DNA from: an uncultured Christensenella sp.
GTDB taxonomy: Bacteria; Bacillota; Clostridia; Christensenellales; Borkfalkiaceae
Direction: 5' to 3'
DNA length: 64,000 nt
NCBI GenBank assembly: GCA_910585705.1
Contig: CAJUER010000001.1
Coordinates: forward strand, 794,840 to 858,839
Below, piece by piece: positions 25,305-34,484 of this stretch (position 1 is its first letter; the number at the start of each line of letters is the position of its first letter). The notes beneath the pieces are model-generated. The model ran no database searches and was not told the origin of the DNA. It saw only the letters and a program-made list of their open reading frames with translations. The position numbers and the translations under genes are program-made.

Positions 25305-26201
25305 TTAACCTTTTAATCCGCCTGCGACGGTATTCTTTATTATTGTTTTCTGGAAGCAGGCAAACAGAATAACTATGGGAATTACGGCAACCATCACCGC
25401 CGAGAATATCAGCGGATACTGCTCCTGCATTTCCGTTTGCAGACTGTTGAGACCTACGGCAAGAGTTTTTAAGCTGTTCATAAACAAGAACGGCGTTGAA
25501 TAGTCGTTCCAAAGTATGATTGCCTGAAGTATGCATACTGCGATAATCGGACCTTTGGCAAGCGGAATCATCACTCTGAAAAGAATCTGGAAGCGGTTTG
25601 CTCCGTCCATTTGCGCGGCTTCCGCATAGCTCCATGAAATTGTTTCGAACGAGCTGTGCAACATAATAAAATTGAAGCCGAAGCAACCCGAATAAAGAAA
25701 CAGAACGCCGAAGATACTGTCGTTAATCCCTAAGGTATCCATCATTTTTACCTGCGCGGGAAGCGTTCCGACAATGGGAACAATCATTGTGAATATAGCC
25801 GCGCCGAGTATAATCTTCCTGCCGGGAAAACGGTATTTCGCAACGCAATAGGCAGAAATTGCCGAAAGCCCAACGCTTATAACGGTACCTAAAACTGTGG
25901 TCAGTATACTCATTCCGAGCATACTCAAAATGCTCTGTCCCTCGATTTCGTATTTGAGAACTTGGATTATGTTATCGAACTTCATATCTTTGGGAAGCCC
26001 GAAAATATTACCCGCATTAAACTCGCCGACGCTTTTAAACGAAGTGATAAGCATCCAGACGAACGGCGTAAGCAACGAAACCGCATAAGCCACGAATATG
26101 GTAAACACTATCCACTTTATTACCGCATAAGCGGAAATCCTGCGGCCCTTTGCGCGAGGAACTTTAAACATTTTCACCTTAGCTTTACGGAATTTAACCA
26201 T
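25305..26201 (-). CDS. carbohydrate ABC transporter permease, MalG type
   Basis: 298 residues with six predicted membrane helices. The cytoplasmic EAA loop reads SYAEAAQMDGANRFQILFR near residue 190, the docking site for the ATPase. GGAGG precedes the ATG. It follows the MalF-type permease by 11 bp and pairs with it to form the membrane channel of a CUT1 oligosaccharide importer. Confidence 0.92.
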   Translation of the reverse strand: MVKFRKAKVKMFKVPRAKGRRISAYAVIKWIVFTIFVAYAVSLLTPFVWMLITSFKSVGEFNAGNIFGLPKDMKFDNIIQVLKYEIEGQSILSMLGMSILTTVLGTVISVGLSAISAYCVAKYRFPGRKIILGAAIFTMIVPIVGTLPAQVKMMDTLGINDSIFGVLFLYSGCFGFNFIMLHSSFETISWSYAEAAQMDGANRFQILFRVMIPLAKGPIIAVCILQAIILWNDYSTPFLFMNSLKTLAVGLNSLQTEMQEQYPLIFSAVMVAVIPIVILFACFQKTIIKNTVAGGLKG

Positions 26202-26212
26202 AATCTGCCTCC

Positions 26213-27208
26213 TCAGTAATCTATTCCGCTGTATTTTTTGGAAAGTCTGTTACGGATAATAAGAACGATGGGCGCCCAAATTACGGAGAAAAGCAAACCT
26301 TTCGCCGCCATCTCGGAATACTTAACGGGATTGAATTCCGCCGTACCCATAAATATTTCCATCGCTATGCTGTAAGTAAGTCCATCGCCGCCCGTCAATA
26401 AATACGGCTGTAAATAAAGGGTCAAAACGTTTGTAAGTCCCAAAACAATCAATGTTACAATCGTAGGCCAGATAAGCGGCACGGTTATTTTGGTAAATTC
26501 GGTAAAATACCCCGCGCCGTCAAGCTGGGCGCTTTCGAATATTTCCTTAGGTATTCTTCCTATCGCTCCAGACATAAGCACGATATTGTAACCAAGTCCC
26601 GCCCATATGCAGTAAACATAAACGAACAGCTGCGAATTCGGCCACGAATCGTACAGATAACCCTCGAACCCGAGCGCTTTCAAAAATCCGTAAAGATAAC
26701 CGTAACTCGAATCCATAGGCATATTATAAGCCATGACGAGCGCGACTACGGGTATTATGTTCGGAAGGAAGAAAATCACCCTGAAAACGTTTGCGAGCGG
26801 CATTTTTTTATGCAAAAAGTACGAAAACAGTAAAGAAAGCGGCAAGCTTATGAAGATAGTAACCGCAGCGTAACCGAGCGAGTTCAAAATTATAACCGAA
26901 GAATTATTCAGCCATGATACACCCGTATCGTTGACGGTGGACTGAAAAATATCCTTTATGACTTTGACAAACTGCTCAAAGCCGCAGAATTCCGTATTCC
27001 CGTAAATATCCGTCCTTTCGAAAGCCATAAGAATAGAACCGATATTTACAAAGCCCCAAGTTAATACGAACTGCAATACGGGATAAGCGAGTAATATCGC
27101 TACGAAAATCCAGTCCTTTATATGCTTTTTGGTGATTCTCTGTTTGAATTTTGCTTTTACAGGCGCCTTTTTTACTACCGCGCTTTTATTGACTATCCAC
27201 TTTTTCAT
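26213..27208 (-). CDS. carbohydrate ABC transporter permease, MalF/UgpA type
   Basis: 331 residues. A basic N-terminal tail (VVKKAPVKAKFKQRITKK) precedes six membrane helices. The EAA motif is ESAQLDGAGYFTEFTKITVP near residue 230. It directly follows the GH16 lipoprotein gene (2 bp gap), so the enzyme and importer are made together. Confidence 0.92.
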   Translation of the reverse strand: MKKWIVNKSAVVKKAPVKAKFKQRITKKHIKDWIFVAILLAYPVLQFVLTWGFVNIGSILMAFERTDIYGNTEFCGFEQFVKVIKDIFQSTVNDTGVSWLNNSSVIILNSLGYAAVTIFISLPLSLLFSYFLHKKMPLANVFRVIFFLPNIIPVVALVMAYNMPMDSSYGYLYGFLKALGFEGYLYDSWPNSQLFVYVYCIWAGLGYNIVLMSGAIGRIPKEIFESAQLDGAGYFTEFTKITVPLIWPTIVTLIVLGLTNVLTLYLQPYLLTGGDGLTYSIAMEIFMGTAEFNPVKYSEMAAKGLLFSVIWAPIVLIIRNRLSKKYSGIDY

Positions 27209-27210
27209 AG

Positions 27211-28758
27211 TTAGTTTATCCTGAGATTGACGTTGTCAGCATAGAGTTCGCTTCCCAGTTGAGTATAGAACTGTATACGCAGTCTCTTAGTCCCCTGCGG
27301 AGCAACGAAAGTCTGATTTATGGTAGTCCACTCCTCAGAATCTATCCGAATAATTTTTTCTTCGACGACGTCGTCGCCGTAGCCCATGTAGAGAAGGGAA
27401 ACCGTACCCTTGCCCTTAGCCTGCAATGCCAGCTCCGTTTCAAAGCCGCCGTAAACGCTGTCCACCGTCTGGTTTATCAATCCGCGCCTTTCTACTTTAA
27501 GTCCGCAGGAATCCATATAACCGAGCTCTTTTTCAACCGTGCACATTTCGTCGGCAGGAACGGCTTGAAGATTCTTCCTCGCTTCGTTTACAAGCTCGTT
27601 GATTTTTTCAACCGAAAGACCGGGATTCTGCGCCGATATTTCCGAACGGAGATACGCGACGTCTTCCGAATTAATAACGCGCCTGTCGAATTTCCAGCCG
27701 CTGTTAGTTTTGCCTTTTGCGGCATATTCGAAATTTCCGTTTGAAATTTTATTCACGCTTGCGGTCGAAACGGGCGTTGAAGGATATTCACTTCTTTCCG
27801 CCACCTGCGACGCGCCGAGTTCGGGAGTAAATTCAACTACGGGCTGATTCTTAAAAGGCGTGTATTTTACCCAATCTATATACATGCAATCGCTTTCGAA
27901 ATCGGCGGAACCCATAAATCCGGGATTGTTCGGAAACCAGACCCCCAACCAAAGACGTGCCTGATAGTAAGGAACGAACAAATCGCTTATTGCAGTTATT
28001 TTGCCGTCCACATAGTAAACCACCTTACCCAAAGATGCGTCTTCGCCCAAATTTGCGGTTTCACCGGGCTCGCGCGTGTACCAGTCGAAACCGAAGGTGT
28101 GCCATTGTCCGTCGTTAAGTACTGTCGTGTTGCCGTTCGTCGCTTCGGCAAGGTTTACGTCCTGCGACTGATTGCCGTCTACGGTAACGTAATTAGTATT
28201 CAGAACATTTTCAAAAGTTATTATGCCCGATTTGGTGCCGCCGGGAAGTTCGATATCTATCTCGTGATTCCCGTTCGTTGCGGTATCGTAAGCATACGTC
28301 CACATCGCGTTGCACGCGCCCTGACGGGGAAGTATTTTAACCTTCGATTCGTATCTGCCGGGTCCCGTTACAAATTTGCTTATTATTGCCGCGCCTGTGA
28401 GAGTTCCGTCTTTGCGCGAACCCACTCCGCGCACGTCGCCCGAAGTATAATAGTCGCCGTTGCCCGTAAGCACGAGAACGCCGTCGTCGGTATAGTTTAC
28501 GTTTTCGGGGATAACGCCGCCGTTGCCGTCGCCGCTCGAACCCCAAGCCTGCTTGCCTATATACCAGCTGTCATAATCGACTCCGCCCACAAAGTCGTCG
28601 AAAAACATATTATCGTAGTCGACTTCCACTCCTTTCAACACGCTAACGTCTCCGCCGACGTTCAGCGCCGCAGTCTCTTCTTTAACGGCGCAAGCGGCAA
28701 CAGACGAGGCGGCAACTACGGTCAACATTATTATCGGTACTATTCTTTTTACAGACAA
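27211..28758 (-). CDS. secreted GH16 endo-beta-glycanase lipoprotein
   Basis: 515 residues from a TTG at 28758: GGAGG lies eight bases before it, while the longer open frame would start inside the ribosome binding site. Signal peptide with lipobox SSVAAC. GH16 jelly roll: FFDDFVGGVDYDSW, and the catalytic HEIDIELPG near residue 165. A C-terminal beta-sandwich follows (about 370-515) resembling carbohydrate-binding modules. GH16 covers laminarinases, lichenases, beta-galactanases and endo-beta-galactosidases; the substrate cannot be fixed. First gene of the minus operon, driven by the promoter at 28788-28816. Confidence 0.88.
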   Translation of the reverse strand: MSVKRIVPIIMLTVVAASSVAACAVKEETAALNVGGDVSVLKGVEVDYDNMFFDDFVGGVDYDSWYIGKQAWGSSGDGNGGVIPENVNYTDDGVLVLTGNGDYYTSGDVRGVGSRKDGTLTGAAIISKFVTGPGRYESKVKILPRQGACNAMWTYAYDTATNGNHEIDIELPGGTKSGIITFENVLNTNYVTVDGNQSQDVNLAEATNGNTTVLNDGQWHTFGFDWYTREPGETANLGEDASLGKVVYYVDGKITAISDLFVPYYQARLWLGVWFPNNPGFMGSADFESDCMYIDWVKYTPFKNQPVVEFTPELGASQVAERSEYPSTPVSTASVNKISNGNFEYAAKGKTNSGWKFDRRVINSEDVAYLRSEISAQNPGLSVEKINELVNEARKNLQAVPADEMCTVEKELGYMDSCGLKVERRGLINQTVDSVYGGFETELALQAKGKGTVSLLYMGYGDDVVEEKIIRIDSEEWTTINQTFVAPQGTKRLRIQFYTQLGSELYADNVNLRIN

Positions 28759-28787
28759 AACGGCTACCTCCAAGATTATTCGAGAAG

Positions 28788-28816
28788 ATTATAGCACATA
28801 TTTTTTTAAAATACAA
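28788..28816 (-). promoter_or_regulatory. extended -10 promoter of the sugar operon
   Basis: TGC-TATAAT (the TATAAT at 28788-28793) with a weak -35 TTGTAT (28811-28816) 17 bases upstream on the minus strand. It lies 30 bp before the TTG start of the GH16 gene. Confidence 0.7.
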
Positions 28817-28940
28817 TATATTTTTTAATTTTGTGAAAAAATTTTTTTTCCAAAAAGCCCCCGACAGGTAATTTATCATATTTTTGTAAATTTTAACCAA
28901 TTTTTCAGTATAGTTTTATAAAACATTTCACAAAATATTA

Positions 28941-28970
28941 TTGACAATCAAAATAATCGTATGGTATAAT
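28941..28970 (+). promoter_or_regulatory. sigma-A promoter of the solute-binding protein / GH94 operon
   Basis: TTGACA (28941-28946), 18-base spacer, TATAAT (28965-28970), divergent from the GH16/ABC operon promoter 125 bp away. The roughly 50-nt leader is AT-rich. Confidence 0.85.
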
Positions 28971-29023
28971 ACAATTAGTTTTTTAATTAAGTTAAAAAAT
29001 AAATCATCATGGGGGTATTTCCA

Positions 29024-30472
29024 ATGAAAAAATCCATTAAATTCCTGCTGTGTACCGCAATGTGCTCCGCAATACTTTTGCCGTTGTCGGCTTGCAGCAA
29101 AACCAAAAACGACGAAAGCGTTTTAAACGTTATCTGTCTGAGCAAAGGCTACGGCAACGGCTGGATTAAAACGATTGCCGAGAAATTTGAAGAAGAGCAT
29201 CCCGGTTATACCGTCAATCTCGAAGGCGCTATTGCCGAAGCTCCCTCCCTTATCAAAACGCACATTAACAGCAAAAACAACATCGACGATTTATATATTT
29301 CGGTAGGCAACGACTGGAAGACCTACGCCGCACAGGGCAAGTTTGCTTCTTTGGACGATTTAATCGAGCAGGAAGTCGACGGAGTAAAAATTAAGGATAA
29401 AGTTACAACGGAATATTCCGAATCCATCTATTTCCCCGACAAGAACGGCGACGTTCACACCTACCGCCTTCCTTGGACGGCAGGCGTCGGCGGAATATAT
29501 TATAATAAAAAGATGTTTGAAACCTACGGCTGGGAGATTCCTAAGACTTATGACGAGCTTATAACGCTTTGCAACACAATAGTTGACGCGAACATAGAGT
29601 TTTCTTCCGGCGGCACGGCAAAAGCCGTAAAACCTTTCGTATATACGGGTCAGAACATAGACTACTTCGATTATACCGTTTATACCTGGTGGGCGCAGCT
29701 TTCGGGCGAGGACAGCATAAAAGAATTTATGCAATACGGTTCGCCCGATAACTATAACGCAAACACAAACGAAACCTACGGCAACCTGAAAAAAGCAACC
29801 GAAATGTGGAAAAACATTTTCGGCAACCCCAAATACGTTATGGACGACGGAAACGGAATGTCCAACCACACGGCGCAAACAAACTTTAACAACGGCTGTG
29901 CCGCGATGATGTTCAACGGCGACTGGGTTTACAACGAAATTCTAAATTATAAAATAGATAATAAAGATTTCGAACTCGCGATTATGCCCACTCCCGTCGC
30001 TTCCGACGCAAAGGAAACCAGCATAACCTACACCATAGGCGAAGACCAGTACATTGCAATACCGGAAAGCTCCATTAAAAAAGATTTGGCAAAAGACTTT
30101 ATCAAACTTATGGTCAGCGACTACGGTTGCGGCGTGTTCCTTAACGAAGCGCACGGCTTACTCGCTTATAAAAGCTCGCTTACCGCAAACGACACGACCG
30201 ATGCGTTCATGCAAAATCTTCTCACGGTAAAAACGGGATACTCGAAGGCATTTACCAACTACCCCACCGTTAGAGGAACTTCCGATATAAAGAATTCGAC
30301 AAAAATGCTGTATCTTTCAAGTTTAATCGATATCTGGGGCACGAGCGCTCTCCGTCCTTACGGAAAGCTGTTGGGCTCGAACGCGAAGCCCGTCGAAGAC
30401 GCATTCAACGATATATCAGGCGAAATTTCGCGTTCGTGGCAAAACTGGAAAATACAGGCAGGAATTAAATAA
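29024..30472 (+). CDS. sugar ABC transporter solute-binding lipoprotein (family 1)
   Basis: 482 residues; start chosen at MKKSIKFLL with GGGGG eight bases upstream, five codons inside the open frame. Lipobox LPLSAC, then the extracellular solute-binding fold: GWIKTIAEKFEEEHPGYTV, the hinge DDLYISVGNDWKTYAAQGK, and LPWTAGVGGIYYNKKMFE. Delivers oligosaccharides to the two permeases encoded divergently. It forms a two-gene operon with the GH94 phosphorylase. Confidence 0.92.
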   Translation: MKKSIKFLLCTAMCSAILLPLSACSKTKNDESVLNVICLSKGYGNGWIKTIAEKFEEEHPGYTVNLEGAIAEAPSLIKTHINSKNNIDDLYISVGNDWKTYAAQGKFASLDDLIEQEVDGVKIKDKVTTEYSESIYFPDKNGDVHTYRLPWTAGVGGIYYNKKMFETYGWEIPKTYDELITLCNTIVDANIEFSSGGTAKAVKPFVYTGQNIDYFDYTVYTWWAQLSGEDSIKEFMQYGSPDNYNANTNETYGNLKKATEMWKNIFGNPKYVMDDGNGMSNHTAQTNFNNGCAAMMFNGDWVYNEILNYKIDNKDFELAIMPTPVASDAKETSITYTIGEDQYIAIPESSIKKDLAKDFIKLMVSDYGCGVFLNEAHGLLAYKSSLTANDTTDAFMQNLLTVKTGYSKAFTNYPTVRGTSDIKNSTKMLYLSSLIDIWGTSALRPYGKLLGSNAKPVEDAFNDISGEISRSWQNWKIQAGIK

Positions 30473-30486
30473 AGTTGATTTGAAAT

Positions 30487-33024
30487 ATGCTTAAAGATAA
30501 AATACTTGAAATTATAAATCTTGAAAAAGAACTTGCGAATACTCCCGAATCAAAGCGCAAAAACGCTCTGCCGGAAAAATGCTACTATCTTAAAGACGGA
30601 GTAGTTCTTTGTTACCCCCGCAACACGGGCGACAGCCGCTACCCCTACTCCGCCGACGGCCTTACCTTATGGGCTCATTCTTCGGGTTATATGTCGTTAA
30701 ACGAAAGCACGTTCTACTATATCCTTCCCTCCGACGAAGGCAAAGAACCTTATATCGCTTTCTTCGGCGGACTTGAAAGCGGCGACGGATATACACCCGT
30801 TTCAATAACGGGGGCGGCGCGCTCGGCGGATAAAAACGTACATCGTTTTACCGTTTATACCCCCGAAGCCGTATATTATATAACAAAAACCGACCAAGCG
30901 GTTTTCTATCTTCGCGCTTTCGTTTCCAAAGATAAACAGGCGATTTTCTCCGTAGGTGCGATAAACAACTGCGGAAAGCAAATAAAGTGCTGTCTGTCAT
31001 CATTTTTCAACTGCCTTTTAATGCATACGGCAGGCGAATGCGTTGAAACAAAGTGGTTTAAGCAATGCAAAACTACGCCGCACGGTTTTATATTCGAGAG
31101 CATCGAAGATATAGACAGAACCACCCATCTTTTCAATTACGGCGTTATTAACCGCGCGGTAAACGCAGATACGGTTTATTGCGAACACACCTCCTCCCGT
31201 TCGGATTACGCAGGCGGAAAAAACAATTCGATAAGCATCGCCACCCCGCTTTATACGGGACACTTCGAGAAACAAAAAAGCGTTTGTAAATTCGGCGACA
31301 CCGCCGCCGCAGGCGATATATATTGCGTAAAGCTCGGCAAAGGCGGCTGCGCGCAAATCGATTACGTTGCCGAAGCTTATTTTGACGCGGAGGCGGCGCA
31401 AAAAGCCGTACGCAACGTCGGCATGGATTTTGCGGAAAAAATTTACACTGCCGCAGAACAAGACTGTTTAAAACAAGAAGACCACCCCTATGCGCTTAAA
31501 GTCGGATTTTCCGATTGCATTGACGGAGCAATCGACGGAGAAGTATTTACCAAATTCGTACACAGCGTACAGCGCCAAACCGAATTTGCCGCGCTGGCAA
31601 AGAACAGCGGCGTTTCTCTTCTCGGCGTGCGCGACGTCATACAGCAGATAGAAGCCGCTCTGCTTTGGCGACCCGAAGAATGCAGAGCTAAATTCTTGGA
31701 AGTGCTCGATTTTATTGACCCTAGCGGCAGAGCGCCCCGACAGTATTCCATACCCGCCGAAGGTACTCTTCCGCAAATGGATACTCGCGCGTTTATAGAT
31801 CAAGGCGTTTGGATAATTTCCGCAATCTATACATATTTGTCTTTCACTGGCGACTACGGAATACTTGACGAAGTTTGCGGCTATTACAGAATTATAGGTA
31901 AAAACAAGGTTGAAAAAGTTGACGAGCGCAACACCGTTGCAGAGCATCTTGCGCGCATAACGGACTACCTTATCGAAAATATAGACCCGGAAACGCAATG
32001 CCTGCGCGCCCTTTACGGCGACTGGAACGACGCTTTGGACGGACTCGGAGTTTCTTCCGACCCCGAACAGGAATTCGGCTCGGGCGTATCAGTCATGGCT
32101 TCGCTTCAACTATATAAAAATCTCAACGAAATGCTTGAAGTTATCGGCGTATACGGAGACAAATTCGGTAAAAAGCAAGCTTATGAAAATGCGCGCAATA
32201 AACTAAAAGAAGGACTTTTAAGTTACGCCATAGAAACAAATAACGGCAAAAGAAAGATTTTGCACGGCTGGGGCGACAAGCGCGCCTACAAAGTAGGCAG
32301 CTTTAATGACAGCGACGGGCAGGCCCGCGACGGACTTACAGCAAACGCATTCTGGGTTATATCTTCCGCATATTTATGGGACAAATCCATTAAAAAGGAT
32401 ATCCTTGAAAGCTACGCCCGACTTGACTGTAAATACGGACTTAAAACTCTTCACCCCCACTTTGAAAGAAATGCCGAAGGCGTAGGCAGAATTGTCAATC
32501 TGCCCAAAGGCACGGCGGAAAACGGCGCGGTATACGTCCACGCAACAATGTTCGGTATTTGGTCGCTTTACGCAATGGGTGAAAGCAAACTTGCTTGGGA
32601 ACAGCTTAAAAAGATACTGCCGCTGACGCACAGCCTTATCACCACTACTCCCTTCATTATGAGCAACAGCTACGCATTTAACGAAGAATTGGAACTGGAC
32701 GGCGAATCCATGAGCGACTGGTTCACGGGAAGCGCTAATGCGTTAATAAAAACGATTGTCTGGTATATATTCGGTATAAGACCGAACTTAGAAGGCATAA
32801 AAATCAATCCCTGCGGCTTCTTTCCGTTTAAAAATGCGGAGATCAGCCTGAAAATTAAGGGTAAAGACGTAAAAATAATCTACTGCAACAAAAACTCGTC
32901 ACGCACGTTTAAACTCAACGGCAAACAGGTTTCGTCTTTCAATGACGAAAGCACGGAAACCCCTTCAATATTTATAAAAGCCGACAGTTTAAAAGAAAGC
33001 AATATTATTGAAATAACAGATTAG
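30487..33024 (+). CDS. GH94-type glycoside phosphorylase
   Basis: 845 residues. N-terminal beta-sandwich (SGYMSLNESTFYYIL), helical linker, (alpha/alpha)6 catalytic domain with GDWNDALDGLG near residue 511, where the Asp is the general acid, and phosphate-site sequences such as YAFNEELELDG near the C-terminal end. It cleaves a beta-linked oligosaccharide with phosphate, giving an alpha-sugar-1-phosphate. Length fits cellobiose, chitobiose or laminaribiose phosphorylases. Nearby nagA, nagB and a mutase favour a GlcNAc-1-P-yielding enzyme, while the GH16 genes favour beta-glucan; both stay open. No signal peptide, so cytoplasmic. Confidence 0.88.
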   Translation: MLKDKILEIINLEKELANTPESKRKNALPEKCYYLKDGVVLCYPRNTGDSRYPYSADGLTLWAHSSGYMSLNESTFYYILPSDEGKEPYIAFFGGLESGDGYTPVSITGAARSADKNVHRFTVYTPEAVYYITKTDQAVFYLRAFVSKDKQAIFSVGAINNCGKQIKCCLSSFFNCLLMHTAGECVETKWFKQCKTTPHGFIFESIEDIDRTTHLFNYGVINRAVNADTVYCEHTSSRSDYAGGKNNSISIATPLYTGHFEKQKSVCKFGDTAAAGDIYCVKLGKGGCAQIDYVAEAYFDAEAAQKAVRNVGMDFAEKIYTAAEQDCLKQEDHPYALKVGFSDCIDGAIDGEVFTKFVHSVQRQTEFAALAKNSGVSLLGVRDVIQQIEAALLWRPEECRAKFLEVLDFIDPSGRAPRQYSIPAEGTLPQMDTRAFIDQGVWIISAIYTYLSFTGDYGILDEVCGYYRIIGKNKVEKVDERNTVAEHLARITDYLIENIDPETQCLRALYGDWNDALDGLGVSSDPEQEFGSGVSVMASLQLYKNLNEMLEVIGVYGDKFGKKQAYENARNKLKEGLLSYAIETNNGKRKILHGWGDKRAYKVGSFNDSDGQARDGLTANAFWVISSAYLWDKSIKKDILESYARLDCKYGLKTLHPHFERNAEGVGRIVNLPKGTAENGAVYVHATMFGIWSLYAMGESKLAWEQLKKILPLTHSLITTTPFIMSNSYAFNEELELDGESMSDWFTGSANALIKTIVWYIFGIRPNLEGIKINPCGFFPFKNAEISLKIKGKDVKIIYCNKNSSRTFKLNGKQVSSFNDESTETPSIFIKADSLKESNIIEITD

Positions 33025-33041
33025 TTCCTCCATATCCAAAC

Positions 33042-33082
33042 AAAACGGCGTACTGCGGTAACCGCAGTGCGCCGTTTTATTT
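33042..33082 (+). terminator. terminator after the GH94 operon
   Basis: A long stem (33042-33059 with 33061-33078, one G-T pair) around GGTAACC, with AAAA before and TTTTATTTATT after it. Confidence 0.85.
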
Positions 33083-33108
33083 ATTCTGATTTTAATTGAC
33101 CTAAGCCG

Positions 33109-33519
33109 TTACACTATGTACGGAAGCAAAGACATATAGACATGTCCTCCCGAACCGGTCGATGAACCTATAATAGCTATAACCGAAACGACTACCACTA
33201 CAAATCCTACCAGCACGCCGACAGCAAGCTCTATCGCCGAAATGATAATTCCCGCTTTTGCAATAGACAAGCTTTTATTGTTACCCTCTTGCTTTGCCTC
33301 TTTGTATGCGATGATACTGCAAACAAGACCTATTATACTACCGAGAATAGCAAAAATAAGTCCGACAATTGCCATTGTGCTCGCTTCCTCATGCTTAGGC
33401 TGAGGCTGCTGTGAATAATTCTGCTGCGCAGGCTGCGCCGCCTCTACACTGCTTCCGCACGAGGGGCAGAAAACCGCGTCGTCGGAAAGCTGATTTCCGC
33501 ATTTACTACAAAATTTCAT
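33109..33519 (-). CDS. zinc-ribbon, two-helix membrane protein
   Basis: 136 residues. An N-terminal zinc ribbon (CSKCGNQLSDDAVFCPSC), a Gln/Pro-rich linker, then two hydrophobic segments (about 48-71 and 86-115) flanking a KEAKQEGNNKSLSIAK loop, like DUF4190-type proteins. The function of this common Gram-positive layout is unknown. AGGAAGAA precedes the ATG. Monocistronic, divergent from the XRE regulator. Confidence 0.75.
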   Translation of the reverse strand: MKFCSKCGNQLSDDAVFCPSCGSSVEAAQPAQQNYSQQPQPKHEEASTMAIVGLIFAILGSIIGLVCSIIAYKEAKQEGNNKSLSIAKAGIIISAIELAVGVLVGFVVVVVSVIAIIGSSTGSGGHVYMSLLPYIV

Positions 33520-33574
33520 ATTCTTCCTCCGTCTGACTATATTTTACTATCATGTACGTTTAAAAATATCTTTA

Positions 33575-33619
33575 ATACAAATTTGTATCGTAGCGCATAG
33601 GGGTGATACATATTCGTAT
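33575..33619 (+). promoter_or_regulatory. paired operators and -10 of the XRE regulator gene
   Basis: A perfect 14-bp palindrome ATACAAATTTGTAT (33575-33588) and a related ATACATATTCGTAT (33606-33619) whose starts are 31 bp apart, about three helical turns. The second overlaps TATAAT (33617-33622), so binding would block transcription. Probably autoregulation by the XRE protein encoded next. Confidence 0.6.
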
Positions 33620-33628
33620 AATAATATT

Positions 33629-33841
33629 ATGGATTACACGTTCAGGAACAACCGAATTGCGGAGCTGAGGAAAGAAACGGGACTTTCACAGCGGGCGTTG
33701 GCACGACATCTTGCAACGAGTCAGGCAAACGTTTCGCGCTGGGAACAGGGAATAACCGAGCCGAGCGTAATCGAGTGCTGGAAGATTGCCGAGTTTTTTA
33801 ACGTGACCATAGACTACCTTTGCGGCAAATCGGATTTTTAA
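33629..33841 (+). CDS. XRE-family helix-turn-helix regulator
   Basis: 70 residues, little more than an HTH: RIAELRKETGLSQRALARH and SQANVSRWEQGITEPS with the recognition helix, then IAEFFNVTIDYLCGK. No Shine-Dalgarno is visible; TATAAT ends seven bases before the ATG, so the mRNA may be leaderless. Palindromic operators lie upstream. Ends three bases before the tRNA-Leu promoter. Possible targets include the adjacent zinc-ribbon gene. Confidence 0.85.
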   Translation: MDYTFRNNRIAELRKETGLSQRALARHLATSQANVSRWEQGITEPSVIECWKIAEFFNVTIDYLCGKSDF

Positions 33842-33843
33842 CG

Positions 33844-33872
33844 TTGACATTTTTGCGCGCATAGGTTAAAAT
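33844..33872 (+). promoter_or_regulatory. tRNA-Leu promoter
   Basis: TTGACA (33844-33849), 17 bases, TAAAAT (33867-33872); the predicted start is about seven bases upstream of the mature tRNA end. Confidence 0.8.
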
Positions 33873-33885
33873 TATAATGTTTCAA

Positions 33886-33968
33886 GCATCTGTGGCGGAA
33901 TTGGCAGACGCGCAGGACTTAGAATCCTGTGGGCAACCGTGCAGGTTCAACCCCTGTCAGATGCACCA
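33886..33968 (+). tRNA. tRNA-Leu (anticodon TAG)
   Basis: Acceptor GCATCTG pairs with CAGATGC at the 3' end, followed by discriminator A and encoded CCA. Anticodon loop CTTAGAA reads TAG, for CUA codons. The variable arm is long, as in class II leucine tRNAs (GTGGGCAACCGTGC region), and the T loop is GGTTCAACCC. tRNA genes are common phage attachment sites, and a prophage lies just downstream. Confidence 0.95.
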
Positions 33969-33970
33969 CC

Positions 33971-34013
33971 AATAACGTAAGTTGAACCGAGAGTTTGACT
34001 TACGTTATTTTTG
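33971..34013 (+). terminator. terminator of tRNA-Leu
   Basis: A 12-bp stem AATAACGTAAGT/ACTTACGTTATT (33971-33982 with 33998-34009) followed by a T run. Confidence 0.8.
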
Positions 34014-34026
34014 CATTAATAATAAT

Positions 34027-34045
34027 CCACCCGCATAGCGGGTGG
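34027..34045 (-). repeat. subterminal hairpin of an IS200/IS605-type element
   Basis: CCACCCGC-ATA-GCGGGTGG, a perfect 8-bp stem with a 3-base loop, about 80 bp beyond the 3' end of the TnpA remnant. IS200/IS605 transposases recognise such single-strand hairpins at element ends. Confidence 0.6.
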
Positions 34046-34127
34046 TATTTCATTTTCGGGCATAGCCCTAATCAATATTGGCTGCGTACAAGTGCGCCGG
34101 AGAATTGACCTGCCAGTCATGCATCTT

Positions 34128-34346
34128 TTACTTGCTACCCTTAAAAGGGTCGTTCGGGTCAAACACGCTTAATTGGTCTGCTTCTTTATCTTGCTTTAAT
34201 TGATTTGCTATGTACTCTTTTATTGCAACAGTATCTTTGCCTACTGTATCCACATAATATCCTTTCCACCAAAATTCGCGGTTGCGGTATGCAAATTTCA
34301 TATTGCCCCACTTTTGGTATATCATTAGACTGCTCTTGCCTTTCAA
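34128..34346 (-). pseudogene. IS200/IS605 family transposase TnpA, C-terminal remnant
   Basis: 72 codons matching the C-terminal half of Y1 transposases: GKSSLMIYQKWGNMKFAY, REFWWKGYYVDTVGKD, and EYIANQ holding the catalytic Tyr. The frame continues a little upstream (EIPCVSKQIEGYLKGK) and then meets a stop. The N-terminal HUH metal site is missing, so it cannot transpose by itself. The terminal hairpin remains at 34027-34045. From 34347 to 34447 no intact gene is seen. Confidence 0.75.
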
Positions 34347-34447
34347 ATATCCCTCTATTTGTTTACTTACGCACGGAATTTCCGCGCTCCGCTATTTTGA
34401 CTATGAACTTTTCGTCTATGCGCGTTTTCTTTGAATAATAAAAAATG

Positions 34448-34484
34448 CCCGTCAGAGCCGTTTATTTGGCTTCTGACGGGTTTT
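34448..34484 (-). terminator. terminator after hicAB
   Basis: A 12-bp stem CCCGTCAGAGCC (34448-34459) with its complement at 34468-34480 (one bulged base), followed on the minus strand by ATTTTTT. It faces the hicB stop, 74 bp away. The spacer between them contains nothing recognisable. Confidence 0.7.
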
